A DNA stretch of 64,000 nt from Vibrio echinoideorum (GTDB lineage: Bacteria > Pseudomonadota > Gammaproteobacteria > Enterobacterales > Vibrionaceae): NCBI RefSeq assembly GCF_024347455.1, contig NZ_AP025484.1, positions 496,001-560,000 on the forward strand, read 5' to 3'. This document shows, piece by piece, positions 54,951-63,962 of this stretch. Under the pieces are notes generated by a model. It saw nothing but the letters and a program-made list of their open reading frames with translations. It was not told the origin of the DNA and searched no databases. Positions within the stretch are counted from its first letter, which is position 1. Every line of letters begins with the position of its first letter. The position numbers and the translations under genes were made by a program.

Positions 54951-55568
54951 TTACTGGTTGTTCTTATAGTAGACGTATAATTCACTAGAATCTGGCAACC
55001 CGTGCTGATTCAGTTGGTGGCGTTCTATCACCATGTCCACTTCTTTTAAAATCGCGATACCTTCCCAAGCTTGAGCTAATTCTAGTTCTGTATGTTCACC
55101 TTTACTGAGTAGAAGCGTGCCTTTGGCTTTGCTTAGGACTTTAATTAAGGGTTTGTTTTTATTTAATTTTGATTGCTGAGTCGGGAAGCCAATCGTGATT
55201 GTCGCTTCGCTGAAATCTAGGCTGATGTCTTGATAGATCACGATGACTTGTTGTTGTGCGATCTCTTCGTCATCGGATTCGAGGTTCTGGTAGAAGTCCA
55301 CCCATAACTCAGGAACATCCTCTAATGGAATCGTCTTACTTAAACCTTGCAGGTAAGTCGTGTTTGCAGTGACTTGTGGTTTTGCCTTTACCGACTTGTC
55401 TGTTGATGGCTTACTTATTGATGACTGTTTCTTTGAGGACTTGTTAGTTGATAACTCAGTTATTGGCTGCTCTGTCGACGCATCCGCAATCGCAGGTTGA
55501 ATATGTAATCCCCCCCAGACAAGACCAGTAATACCGACTGTCGTGAGTAGTGAAGCGAATAATTTCAT
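54951..55568 (-). CDS. secreted protein of unknown function, possible effector-binding-like domain
   Basis: A 205-residue protein with a signal peptide (LLTTVGITGLVWGG, then AIADAS) and a Ser/Lys/Thr-rich linker (~35-70). A domain follows with DVPELWVDFYQNL, QVIVIYQDISLD, TITIGFP and ELYVYYKNN. The order of these elements resembles the GyrI/AraC effector-binding fold, but this is a weak, pattern-based guess. It is the first gene of the unit that continues with the desaturase, response regulator and kinase. Confidence 0.6.
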   Translation of the reverse strand: MKLFASLLTTVGITGLVWGGLHIQPAIADASTEQPITELSTNKSSKKQSSISKPSTDKSVKAKPQVTANTTYLQGLSKTIPLEDVPELWVDFYQNLESDDEEIAQQQVIVIYQDISLDFSEATITIGFPTQQSKLNKNKPLIKVLSKAKGTLLLSKGEHTELELAQAWEGIAILKEVDMVIERHQLNQHGLPDSSELYVYYKNNQ

Positions 55569-55748
55569 GCTCTTTCCTTGTTGTTCATTTTTCTTATCAA
55601 GGACAGTAAAGGAGGTGAGGTAAACAAAAGGTAACCGATCTAGTTACTAAGCGAGTCTGTCGTCTAATTTGTTAATACAGCAATTTGGGACACTTTTTTC
55701 CATGTCGGATTGGTAATACTGGCGCCATATTCATTTATGGGCTCAATA

Positions 55749-56636
55749 ATGCTATTCAAACATCCCATCTCTTTGCTGACGGTTATTCGGCTTAACCCAT
55801 TAAAGGTCTCTGTGACTTGGCTAATGGTGCTTGCTGAAAATGTGATGCTAATTCTGCTACCACTGTTTATTGGTTATGCCATCGACGGTGTGTTAAATCA
55901 GAGCTTTCAACCTTTAATGATGTTGGCACTGATTCTAATTGTTCTGGTTATCATCAGTGTCATTCGCCGTTTTTATGATACCCGTGTTTACGGTGCTATT
56001 CGGGTAAAGCTCTCGAATCTTGTTGAGCGTAACCTGCGTGGCTTATCTATTTCGACCAAAGACGCTCGATTAACGATGTCTCGCGAACTGGTCGATTTCC
56101 TAGAAGACGATTTACCTTCTTTGATGACGGCAGTGGTTCAGCTTGTCGCAACCGTGATTATCCTCTCTACATTCCATTTTTCATTGGCACTTTGCATGTT
56201 GTTCGCTGGGATTTCGATGCTAGTTATCTATGGTGTCTTCCATCGGATGTTTACGCGGCTTAATGGCAAGTTCAATGACCAAGTTGAACAGCAGGTTAAG
56301 TTATTGAGCGGTGCTCGTTTGTCTGCATTACGTTCGCACTTTGAGCGCTTAAAACAGTGTGAAATCAAGTTGTCTGATACTGAAGCTGTTGTCTACGGGC
56401 TGATTTTTATTGTGTTGTTTGGCGCGGTCATCGGAAATTTATGGATGGTGAGCCAACTTATTGAGCCGACCGCGGGGCAAGTGTTCTCCATCGTTACCTA
56501 TTCACTGGAGTTTGTTGAAACCGCCGTGATGCTGCCAATTACGCTACAAACCCTTTCTCGCCTTACTGAAATCAGTCAGCGACTTAACCACACCTCAGTC
56601 CAACAGGCTACCAAGGAGATGCCTTATGAAATTTAA
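55749..56636 (+). CDS. ABC transporter membrane domain without ATPase domain
   Basis: A 295-residue protein with six helices in the ABC exporter (type IV) arrangement, including RRFYDTRVYGAIRVKLSNLVE and the long intracellular helices around LNGKFNDQVEQQVKLLSG. It ends right after TM6, with no Walker A, signature or Walker B sequence, and no separate ATPase gene follows. The gene overlaps the RND adaptor gene by 11 bases. The start is uncertain (ATG at 55710, 55737 or 55749), with no good ribosome site; 55749 fits best to the protein start. Confidence 0.78.
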   Translation: MLFKHPISLLTVIRLNPLKVSVTWLMVLAENVMLILLPLFIGYAIDGVLNQSFQPLMMLALILIVLVIISVIRRFYDTRVYGAIRVKLSNLVERNLRGLSISTKDARLTMSRELVDFLEDDLPSLMTAVVQLVATVIILSTFHFSLALCMLFAGISMLVIYGVFHRMFTRLNGKFNDQVEQQVKLLSGARLSALRSHFERLKQCEIKLSDTEAVVYGLIFIVLFGAVIGNLWMVSQLIEPTAGQVFSIVTYSLEFVETAVMLPITLQTLSRLTEISQRLNHTSVQQATKEMPYEI

Positions 56637-57804
56637 AAAGCCACTGTCTGTATTAGTCGGTTGTGCAGCCATCTTTATCGCGTTGGTTGTCGTTGATGAA
56701 TTGGAGCCTAAAGCTGCCCAGCCAGTTAAGAAAGAAGCGGTACTGGCTCCAGTTATGGTTTTAGAGGTGACACCATCAGAGCATAAATCGATGTTAACGA
56801 TATTAGGCTTAACCGCTGCTCGTTGGCCTGTGCAGTTGAAAGCGTCCAGTAGCGCGCAATTGAAATGGTTAGATGAAAGTATCGAACCTGGACATTTGGT
56901 TAAAAAAGGCGATGTGTTGGCAAGGCTGGATACTAGCGCGGTTGATGCGAACTTGGCTCAGGCGTTGAGCTCATTAAAACAAGCAGAATTGGAATTGAAG
57001 CAAGCTAAGCATGAGCAAACGGTCGCGTTAAAAATGCTGAATCCGAAAACGAGTTCGTCTTTTGCTCGCAGAGAGCCTCAATTACTTGCAGCGAAAGCCA
57101 ATCTGAAACAAGCGAAACAGGCTTACCTAAGTGCACAGAAGTTGTTGGAAGAATCAGTGATTACCGCGCCCTTTGATGCTGTGATCATGAAACGCAATAT
57201 CAGCCCGAGAGAGTGGATAGAGGCGGGGCAAGTGACTTTTGAATTGGTTGCCAGTGATTCGATTGATATCGAGTTACCTATCTCTGAAATGCATTGGCAA
57301 CAAGTCCAAGCCGCTCTGACAGAACCGAGTATTACAGTAGTGAGTCGTTCTGGGAGTCAGTGGCCTGCCAAAGTGCGCTATGTGTCTCCGCAAGTTGATT
57401 CGCTCACTCGCCAAAGACAAGTCGTACTTTCGGTTGAGGCGCCTTATCAAAGCAAGCCAAGACTGTTTCCAAATCAGCAGGTTCAGGCGGTGGTTAATCT
57501 TGGGTCGAAGGATAACGTGGTCAGCGTGCCTTTGAGTGCGATGACACGAGACGGATATGTGTGGACGTTAGACAACAATGATCGCCTACGTAAAGAGTCG
57601 GTATCCTTGATTGGGCAAGGTAATCAGGTGCTCGACATTCGGTTTAATCAGCAAAGTGAACAGGTTCGCAGAGTGGTGCAATATCCACTTTCTTCGATGT
57701 TAATTGGTAAGCAAGTCGAGCCTAACTTTTATCAAGATGATAGTTCAGAATCCATGATCACGAGCCAATCTGATGATGAACGGATTGAGGAGGAGAACCA
57801 ATGA
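56626..57804 (+). CDS. RND efflux periplasmic adaptor (membrane fusion protein)
   Basis: A 392-residue adaptor with an N-terminal membrane anchor (LSVLVGCAAIFIALVVV) and a lipoyl-like domain (IEPGHLVKKGDVLARLD). A helical hairpin follows (~105-170; ANLAQALSSLKQAELELKQ, NLKQAKQAYLSAQKLLEE), then a beta-barrel (VITAPFDAVIMKRNISPREWI) and a membrane-proximal domain. It has an acidic C-terminal extension (SSESMITSQSDDERIEEENQ). AAGGAG lies before the ATG. It links the RND pump to an outer-membrane channel; no TolC-type gene is present nearby. It overlaps the pump by four bases. Confidence 0.92.
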   Translation: MKFKKPLSVLVGCAAIFIALVVVDELEPKAAQPVKKEAVLAPVMVLEVTPSEHKSMLTILGLTAARWPVQLKASSSAQLKWLDESIEPGHLVKKGDVLARLDTSAVDANLAQALSSLKQAELELKQAKHEQTVALKMLNPKTSSSFARREPQLLAAKANLKQAKQAYLSAQKLLEESVITAPFDAVIMKRNISPREWIEAGQVTFELVASDSIDIELPISEMHWQQVQAALTEPSITVVSRSGSQWPAKVRYVSPQVDSLTRQRQVVLSVEAPYQSKPRLFPNQQVQAVVNLGSKDNVVSVPLSAMTRDGYVWTLDNNDRLRKESVSLIGQGNQVLDIRFNQQSEQVRRVVQYPLSSMLIGKQVEPNFYQDDSSESMITSQSDDERIEEENQ

Positions 57805-60800
57805 GTTGGATGACCAAATGGTTTATCAATAATCCTGTGGCTGCCAATTTGTTGATGATGGCGATTGTTATTAGTGGTGTGCTTGCGTTCGGACAATTGC
57901 GTGTCGAGTCGTTTCCACAAATCGCACCCTCTTCCATCAGTATCAGCGTTACTTACCCTGGCGGCACGGCGCAACAGATCGATGAGAGTGTCACTCAACG
58001 AATAGAAGAGTCAATTAGTGGTATTGCAGGCATCAAGCAGATCACCAGTCAGTCGAGTGCTGGGATTTCTCAGGTCATGGTCCGTAAAACCAGTAGCACC
58101 GATTTAGACAAGCTTTTGGACGATATTCGCAATCAAGTCAATGCGATCAATGGCTTTCCTGTGCAAGCAGACAGGCCACAAGTTGTGCGAAACGAATTTA
58201 CCAATTTAGCGGCGTTTGTGGTGGTATCTGGGCCGAGAACCGATGACGAACTGCAGCCCATCGCCAAGCAAATTGAACAAGCGCTGAAGAAAAATCCGCG
58301 TATCTCGAAGGTATCAAATAGGGGAGCTCGCACATCTCAATTGGTTATCGAGCCAGATCCTGACCAACTGAAAGCGTTAGGGTTGAGCTTAGAAGATCTC
58401 GCAGAGCTCGTTGAGCAGCGTTCGCTTGAGACTCGTAGTGGTGAACTGATTAGTGACAAAGGTCGAATGGTGATTCGTGGTGACGGTTACGCTGATGATT
58501 TGCAGAAGTTGAACCAACTTGTTGTGATTTCAGGAAGCAACGGAAAAATACTGCTGGGAGACATCGCCAAGCTAAGTCGTGGCTACCAATACAGCGGTTC
58601 TATCGTACGTAACAACGGTTCTAACGCCATCGCGCTATTGGTCAGCACGAGCCAAACCGACAACCTGCTTAAAGTCAGCGAAGCGATCAGTGAAACACTG
58701 GATACGCAACGTGCAATTTTGCCGTCGGATATTGAGTTGAATGCCATGGCCGACATGGCGCCTTACATTGAAGACCAGCTATTTCGTTTGAGTGAGAATG
58801 CGTGGCAAGGCTTATTGATCGTCGTAGTTCTACTTGGGATCTTTCTTGAAATTAGGCTCGCCTTTTGGGTCGCAATGGGTATTCCAATTGCGTTGACTGG
58901 AACGTTGGCAGCAATGCAGTTGTTCAACTACAGCATCAACGACATCACTCTGTTTGGCTTTATCTTGGTACTCGGTGTGCTGGTGGATGATGCGGTTGTG
59001 GTAGGTGAAGCGATACATGAAAAACGAACGGGGAACGTCGGCTATTCTTCTAACATCAATGGTTTCTCAAATATAAACGGCTCCTCAAATCTAAACGGAA
59101 AGACAGCCGCTTGGCAGGGCGTTAACTCAGTATCAGTGGCAACCGTGTTTGGTGTGCTCACAACCATCGCTGCGTTTTCTCCAATGTTATGGATTAATAA
59201 CGAGCTAGCCAAAGTATTGGCTGGGTTTTCAGCAGTGGTGATCTTTGCGCTGATATTCTCGCTTATCGAAAGCAAGTTTATTTTGCCGTCACACTTGGCT
59301 CAGCTTTCTGTGAAAAAGCCATCAACAGGTATCTTCGTCAAGGTTCAGAATACTGCTCAAGGCGGACTGCAGTGGTTTAATCTCAAGATCTACAAGCCAG
59401 TATTGGAGTTTGCACTTGGCTACAAAGTCGCGTCCCTGCTTGGGTTTGTGGCGGTTATCTCACTGGCTTATGGTATGTGGTCTAACGGTGCGATTCGCAG
59501 TACGTTGTTCCCTGAAATTCCGGGGCGTTACATCACCGCGGTTATTGAGTTGGAAGATGGCGCACCACTGCCTTTACAGCGCCAAGCCTTGTTGCAAGTA
59601 GAGCAAGCAATGACACAAGTAGAAAAAGGCTTGATGGACGATTACCCATTACAGGAAAAGCCTGTTGTGAACCTGCTTGCTTGGTCTGATGGCTATGGTG
59701 AAATTGAAGTGACGGCTGAGCTTACTAACGAATCCTTAAGCTCACTGCCGGGTAATTTATTGTTGAAGCGATGGAGAGAAAACACAGGCCAAATAGAAGG
59801 CGCATATTCGGTTAAGTTCAGCGCGGCAGAGGAACCAGCAGGTGGAACATTCTTAACGATCTCTTCCAATGATCGTGAGCTTGCTTCCCTAGTTAGCGAG
59901 GAGCTAGCGGATACTTTGGCTTCGTTGAAAGGCGTATCGGATGTTTACGATGATGGTCAGGATGGTTTACCGCAAGTACGCTTGGTATTGAATCAATATG
60001 GTCAGCAGCTAGGGTTAACGCAAGCGAAACTGGCTCAGCTAGCAGGTGAAGCGTTCGGCGAAAGGGAAGTTCATCGCCTATTAGAAAATGGACAAGAGAC
60101 CAAGGTGTTGCTGCAATACTCAAGAGATGAGCGCAGAACCTTAGCTCAGCTACAACAGGCAATTATCATGTTACCTAATGGCGGAAGCGTGATGATGGGT
60201 GATATTGCTGAGTTTCGTCATGAGCAAGAACCGCAAGTGGTTTACCGCCGCGACCGAGAACAAGTGATCAACCTGTATTGGAAGCAGAATCGAGACCTCC
60301 AATCACCAGAGAAAACACGTGAGCAACTCGAAGATACGATTGAATCTCTGCACTTACAGTTTCCAAGTGTGACGATAAAAGCGGGCGGCGAATTTGAAGA
60401 GATAGGTGAAGTGTCGAACGGCTTCAAATCAACGATGATTCTAACGCTCATCATGATCTACATTTTGTTGGCGGTGCCCTTGAAGTCCTATTGGCAACCG
60501 ATGATCATCATGGCGGTGATACCGTTTGGTTTTGCAGGCGCGATTTTTGGTCACTACTTAATGGATTTACCCATAAGCATTCTTTCGATGTTCGGCATGA
60601 TGGCTATGACAGGTATCGTGATTAACGACTCGCTGGTGTTGATCACGCGCTTTAATAGTGAATATCGCCAAGGCGTACCGTTACAGCAAGCGTTAGTCAT
60701 TGCGGGTACTAGCCGTTTAAGGGCAATTTTCTTAACCACCATTACCACTGTGTGTGGATTGTTGCCATTGCTAAGCGAAACCGCAGAACAGGCGCAATAC

Positions 60801-61013
60801 TTGAAACCAGCGGCAGTATCTTTGGTGTTTGGTGAGTTGTTTGCTACTGCGGTGACTCTGATTTTGATTCCTGTGCTGCTTGGTTTGTTTTGTCGCAAGC
60901 CGCCGTTGGTTGAAAAAGAACTAGATGAAAAAGACTTAGGTCAAAAAGATTTAGTCGAACAAGAGTTACGCGTAAAAGATCCACTAGAAGAACTCACTTT
61001 GGATCGCTCGTGA
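57801..61013 (+). CDS. RND family efflux pump, AcrB/HAE1-like
   Basis: A 1070-residue twelve-helix resistance-nodulation-division pump. The start WMTKWFINNPVAANLLMMAI matches the family. The proton-relay aspartates are in LVDDAVVVGEA (~396-397), and the second-half repeats include ALKSYWQPMIIM in the form PLKSYWQPMIIM and GIVINDSLVL. It exports unknown compounds using the proton gradient. Two oddities stand out: a three-copy SNxNG hexapeptide insert just after the first proton-relay motif, and a C-terminal run of pentapeptide repeats (EKDL-like). It overlaps the genes on both sides by four bases. Confidence 0.93.
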   Translation: MSWMTKWFINNPVAANLLMMAIVISGVLAFGQLRVESFPQIAPSSISISVTYPGGTAQQIDESVTQRIEESISGIAGIKQITSQSSAGISQVMVRKTSSTDLDKLLDDIRNQVNAINGFPVQADRPQVVRNEFTNLAAFVVVSGPRTDDELQPIAKQIEQALKKNPRISKVSNRGARTSQLVIEPDPDQLKALGLSLEDLAELVEQRSLETRSGELISDKGRMVIRGDGYADDLQKLNQLVVISGSNGKILLGDIAKLSRGYQYSGSIVRNNGSNAIALLVSTSQTDNLLKVSEAISETLDTQRAILPSDIELNAMADMAPYIEDQLFRLSENAWQGLLIVVVLLGIFLEIRLAFWVAMGIPIALTGTLAAMQLFNYSINDITLFGFILVLGVLVDDAVVVGEAIHEKRTGNVGYSSNINGFSNINGSSNLNGKTAAWQGVNSVSVATVFGVLTTIAAFSPMLWINNELAKVLAGFSAVVIFALIFSLIESKFILPSHLAQLSVKKPSTGIFVKVQNTAQGGLQWFNLKIYKPVLEFALGYKVASLLGFVAVISLAYGMWSNGAIRSTLFPEIPGRYITAVIELEDGAPLPLQRQALLQVEQAMTQVEKGLMDDYPLQEKPVVNLLAWSDGYGEIEVTAELTNESLSSLPGNLLLKRWRENTGQIEGAYSVKFSAAEEPAGGTFLTISSNDRELASLVSEELADTLASLKGVSDVYDDGQDGLPQVRLVLNQYGQQLGLTQAKLAQLAGEAFGEREVHRLLENGQETKVLLQYSRDERRTLAQLQQAIIMLPNGGSVMMGDIAEFRHEQEPQVVYRRDREQVINLYWKQNRDLQSPEKTREQLEDTIESLHLQFPSVTIKAGGEFEEIGEVSNGFKSTMILTLIMIYILLAVPLKSYWQPMIIMAVIPFGFAGAIFGHYLMDLPISILSMFGMMAMTGIVINDSLVLITRFNSEYRQGVPLQQALVIAGTSRLRAIFLTTITTVCGLLPLLSETAEQAQYLKPAAVSLVFGELFATAVTLILIPVLLGLFCRKPPLVEKELDEKDLGQKDLVEQELRVKDPLEELTLDRS
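59049..59102 (+). repeat. 18-bp tandem repeat x3 inside the RND gene
   Basis: Three units encode SNINGF, SNINGS and SNLNGK in the cytoplasmic loop after the helix carrying the proton-relay aspartates. The reading frame is kept, and the copies differ at silent positions. Confidence 0.85.
60909..60983 (+). repeat. 15-bp tandem repeat x5 at the RND C-terminus
   Basis: Five units encode VEKEL, DEKDL, GQKDL, VEQEL and RVKDP, a charged helical tail on the cytoplasmic side. Confidence 0.75.
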
Positions 61014-62086
61014 TTGATTTTATAAAGGACAAAGACGATAGTGAAACCAAGCTACCTGATCTATTGAAGACATCCGATTCATTGAAGCCATCTGATTTAT
61101 TAAAGCTATCCGACAGTAAGGCTAAAGCCAATGTACCTGAGACCCAAGACTGTATGACGCAAGAAAACAAACCTGCTTTGCATTTGGTGCCAGCTTTTAA
61201 ACTGGTGCCAGAGATTGCATTGATTGAATCTTTGCCCGAGCATCTTCAGAAACGCTTTACGCATGCACTGAGGTTGATGCATCAAGACTGGGCTGAACGC
61301 CGTACGTGGGAAGATATAGCGACCGAGAGCGCAATTTCGCCATACCACTTTCATCGTCAGTTTACGGAGTTGTTTAATGAAACACCGGGTCAGTATCTAA
61401 GTCGTGTTCGATTACAAGTCGCGGTCGGCTTGCTACTTAATGATGAACCGTGGAGTGTCATTGAAATTGCTCAATATTGCGGCTTTTCATCATCTCAATC
61501 TTTAGGAAAGGCATTGAAGCGTGAGCTCGGTGTTACCGCAAAACAAGTTCGAAAATTAGGTTCTCAAGCAACACCTAAGGAGACCGCGGATTTCATTCAA
61601 CAACTCGCGCATCCAGGTTTACAGTCATCAATAGAAAAAGAACTCGTGCAATCTATGCCAACAGAGTTGGTTTGGTATCCAGAGCGGGGTATGAAAAAGA
61701 TCAAATTGGATGACCCTGATTGGGACACGGTGTTTGAGTTATATGGCCAAAAATCGACACACTTGATGAGTACCTTACCGATCAAGCAAATGAGAAACTC
61801 TTGGGGCGATATCGACGCTGAAATTGGGAACTGGCATGTGGCCAAAGAGCGTTATGATAGGGTGATTCCCGAAGGATACTACTTGTGTTGTGAGGTCTAT
61901 CTCGTTTCGGATGTGGCGTACAGCACAGCCTTAGAAGCTCTGTTTAAGGCGGTTGAGCAACAAGGTTTGAAGTTAGATGTGCAAGGTTATTTGGTAGAGA
62001 TGATTCGCCAGATCGACACGGATGATGTGGAAGGCGTGACGTTCTCTTTTCAGTTACCCATTTTAACCACGCAAGACAGCGAATAA
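61010..62086 (+). CDS. AraC family transcriptional regulator with C-terminal effector-like domain
   Basis: A 358-residue protein. Residues ~1-60 are low-complexity and include a hexapeptide repeat. The double helix-turn-helix AraC domain spans ~90-185 (TWEDIATESAISPYHFHRQF, then SVIEIAQYCGFSSSQSLGKALK). Residues ~210-355 form a separate domain (TELVWYPERGMKKIKL, AKERYDRVIPEGYYLCCEVYL), probably GyrI-like and ligand-binding. The GTG at 61010 overlaps the pump stop; an ATG at 61154 would leave out the repeats. It probably autoregulates the pump operon. Confidence 0.83.
   Translation: MIDFIKDKDDSETKLPDLLKTSDSLKPSDLLKLSDSKAKANVPETQDCMTQENKPALHLVPAFKLVPEIALIESLPEHLQKRFTHALRLMHQDWAERRTWEDIATESAISPYHFHRQFTELFNETPGQYLSRVRLQVAVGLLLNDEPWSVIEIAQYCGFSSSQSLGKALKRELGVTAKQVRKLGSQATPKETADFIQQLAHPGLQSSIEKELVQSMPTELVWYPERGMKKIKLDDPDWDTVFELYGQKSTHLMSTLPIKQMRNSWGDIDAEIGNWHVAKERYDRVIPEGYYLCCEVYLVSDVAYSTALEALFKAVEQQGLKLDVQGYLVEMIRQIDTDDVEGVTFSFQLPILTTQDSE
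61052..61120 (+). repeat. 18-bp tandem repeat x4 in the AraC gene N-terminus
   Basis: Units encode LPDLLK, TSDSLK, PSDLLK and LSDSK. The pattern is a soluble, probably disordered tail before the DNA-binding domain. Confidence 0.75.
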
Positions 62087-62087
62087 T

Positions 62088-62117
62088 AAAAAGGCTCCTC
62101 AAATGAGGAGCCTTTTT
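62088..62117 (+). terminator. terminator of the RND operon
   Basis: A 13-bp perfect stem, AAAAAGGCTCCTC / GAGGAGCCTTTTT, with an AAAT loop; it can also act for fruA on the other strand. Confidence 0.93.
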
Positions 62118-62201
62118 ATTATTTCAAGGAGCTGTTTTACCAAGGAACAGTTTATCAGAGCCTCTGTTCGACGGGTTTAGCCGTTAAACAGAGTAGGGGG
62201 A

Positions 62202-63962
62202 TTAAGCCTCTGCTGTCACTTTATCGCTGCTCATCTTTTTAAGAGCTGCGTAACCGAAGCCTGTTACTGCCGTACCTGCTGCAATCGCCACTAGGTACAT
62301 AAGAACCGGAGAGATAGCACCAGGAATCAGTAGTACGAACAAGCCGCCGTGTGGAGCCATTAGCTGTGCGCCAAACATCATTGATAGTGCGCCAGTTAGT
62401 GCACCACCTGCCATACAAGCTGGGATAACACGCATTGGATCTTTCGCTGCGAATGGTATTGCACCTTCAGAGATGAAACATAGGCCAAGAACGAATGATG
62501 CTTTACCTGCTTCACGCTCGCCTGCTTCAAACTTGTCTTTCACTAGGAAAGTTGCAAGGCCCATACCTAGAGCTGGAACCATACCTGCTGCCATGATTGC
62601 TGCCATTGGTGCGTAAGTTTGCGAAGCCAGTAGACCAACACCAAATGTGTAAGCGGCTTTGTTTACTGGGCCACCAAGGTCGAAACACATCATTGCGCCT
62701 AGAATCACACCCAGAAGAATCGCGTTAGACGTTCCCATGTTGTTTAGGAAAGTTGTCATTGCGCTCATCACGCCAGAAACAGGGCCACCCACGATGTAAA
62801 CCATCACAAGACCAGTGAACAAACTCGCGATAAACGGAATGATCAGGATTGGCTTGAGGGCTTCCATGGATTGTGGAAGTTGAACCTTGTCGGCAATGAA
62901 TTTCGCTGCGTAACCCGCAATGAAACCTGCTGCGATACCACCTAGGAAACCTGCGCCCGTTGAGCTCGCCAGCATACCGCCGATTAGACCTGGAGCCAGA
63001 CCCGGACGGTCAGCAATTGAGAATGCAATGAAACCAGCAAGAACAGGAATCATCAGTGCGAATGCAGAACCACCACCGATAGTCATCAATGCTGCTGCGA
63101 GTGTGCCTTCTTCTTTAAACGCTTCAATACCGAATACGAAAGAGAGTGCGATGATCAAACCACCTGCAACGACCACTGGAAGCATGTGAGAAACACCCGT
63201 CATTAGATGTTTGTACACGCCTTTCTTCTCGTCAGCAGGTGCTGAATTTGAAGACGCAGTGTGTTGGTATGGTTTAGCTTCTGCGAACGCTTTTTCCATC
63301 TCTTGCTTTGTTTTCTTAAGCGCAGGACCCGTTGTCGTTTTGTATAGCGCTTTGCCGTTAAAACGATCCAGAGGAACATCGATGTCTGCCGCGATGATAA
63401 CAAGGTCAGCGTCGGCGATTTCTTGGTCTGTCAGTTGGTTCTTCGCACCTACAGAGCCGCGAGTTTCCACTTTAATTTGGTGACCTAGGCGTTTGCCTTC
63501 TGCTTCAAGCGCTTCAGCGGCCATAAAGGTGTGTGCAACACCAGTCGGGCAAGCGGTAATCGCTACGATCTTTTTGCTGCCTGTGCTTGCTGTTGTAGAA
63601 GAGTTTACTGAGGTGCCAGTCACTTCCACTGTAGTCTCAACTTGAGAAGCGTCTAATACCGTTGCTTGTGCTACCGCTTTCTCTAGAAATGCTTTTGCAT
63701 CAGCTGTGCATTCAGAGATAGCCGCTTGGTACACTTTCTTGCCGACAAAGCGCGCTTTATCAACGTTGGTATTGGCTGCGATAACCACAACGTCGCTACT
63801 GTCGATAGTGTCTTGCGATACGGTTGAGTCAGGTAGCACGCTTGATTGACATTCAATAGTGGCGTTCCAACCCAGTGCTTTTGTCGCTTGCTCTAACAAG
63901 CCTGCGGCGATGATGCTGTTTGCTACGCCACTAGGGCAAGCTGTGATAATGGTAATATTCAT
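62202..63962 (-). CDS. fruA: fructose PTS permease EIIB'BC
   Basis: A 586-residue phosphotransferase permease (E. coli FruA 563). It has a degenerate N-terminal IIB' domain (Cys9 in ITACPSGVANS) and an active IIB domain with phosphorylated Cys138 (ITACPTGVAHTFMAAE). A linker precedes the IIC membrane domain (~245-580), which includes GGPVNKAAYTFG and FISEGAIPFAAKDPMRVIP. It imports fructose as fructose-1-phosphate. AAAGG six bases before the ATG supports the start. In vibrios fruB and fruK precede fruA; they would lie beyond the window end, and a TAG just upstream may be the fruK stop. Confidence 0.95.
   Translation of the reverse strand: MNITIITACPSGVANSIIAAGLLEQATKALGWNATIECQSSVLPDSTVSQDTIDSSDVVVIAANTNVDKARFVGKKVYQAAISECTADAKAFLEKAVAQATVLDASQVETTVEVTGTSVNSSTTASTGSKKIVAITACPTGVAHTFMAAEALEAEGKRLGHQIKVETRGSVGAKNQLTDQEIADADLVIIAADIDVPLDRFNGKALYKTTTGPALKKTKQEMEKAFAEAKPYQHTASSNSAPADEKKGVYKHLMTGVSHMLPVVVAGGLIIALSFVFGIEAFKEEGTLAAALMTIGGGSAFALMIPVLAGFIAFSIADRPGLAPGLIGGMLASSTGAGFLGGIAAGFIAGYAAKFIADKVQLPQSMEALKPILIIPFIASLFTGLVMVYIVGGPVSGVMSAMTTFLNNMGTSNAILLGVILGAMMCFDLGGPVNKAAYTFGVGLLASQTYAPMAAIMAAGMVPALGMGLATFLVKDKFEAGEREAGKASFVLGLCFISEGAIPFAAKDPMRVIPACMAGGALTGALSMMFGAQLMAPHGGLFVLLIPGAISPVLMYLVAIAAGTAVTGFGYAALKKMSSDKVTAEA

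Noticed and set aside
62920..63189. Long antisense frames over fruA, kefB, cti and others
   Set aside because: They run opposite to well supported genes, have no ribosome sites, and show the Ala/Pro/Ser-rich composition expected from reversed codon bias.
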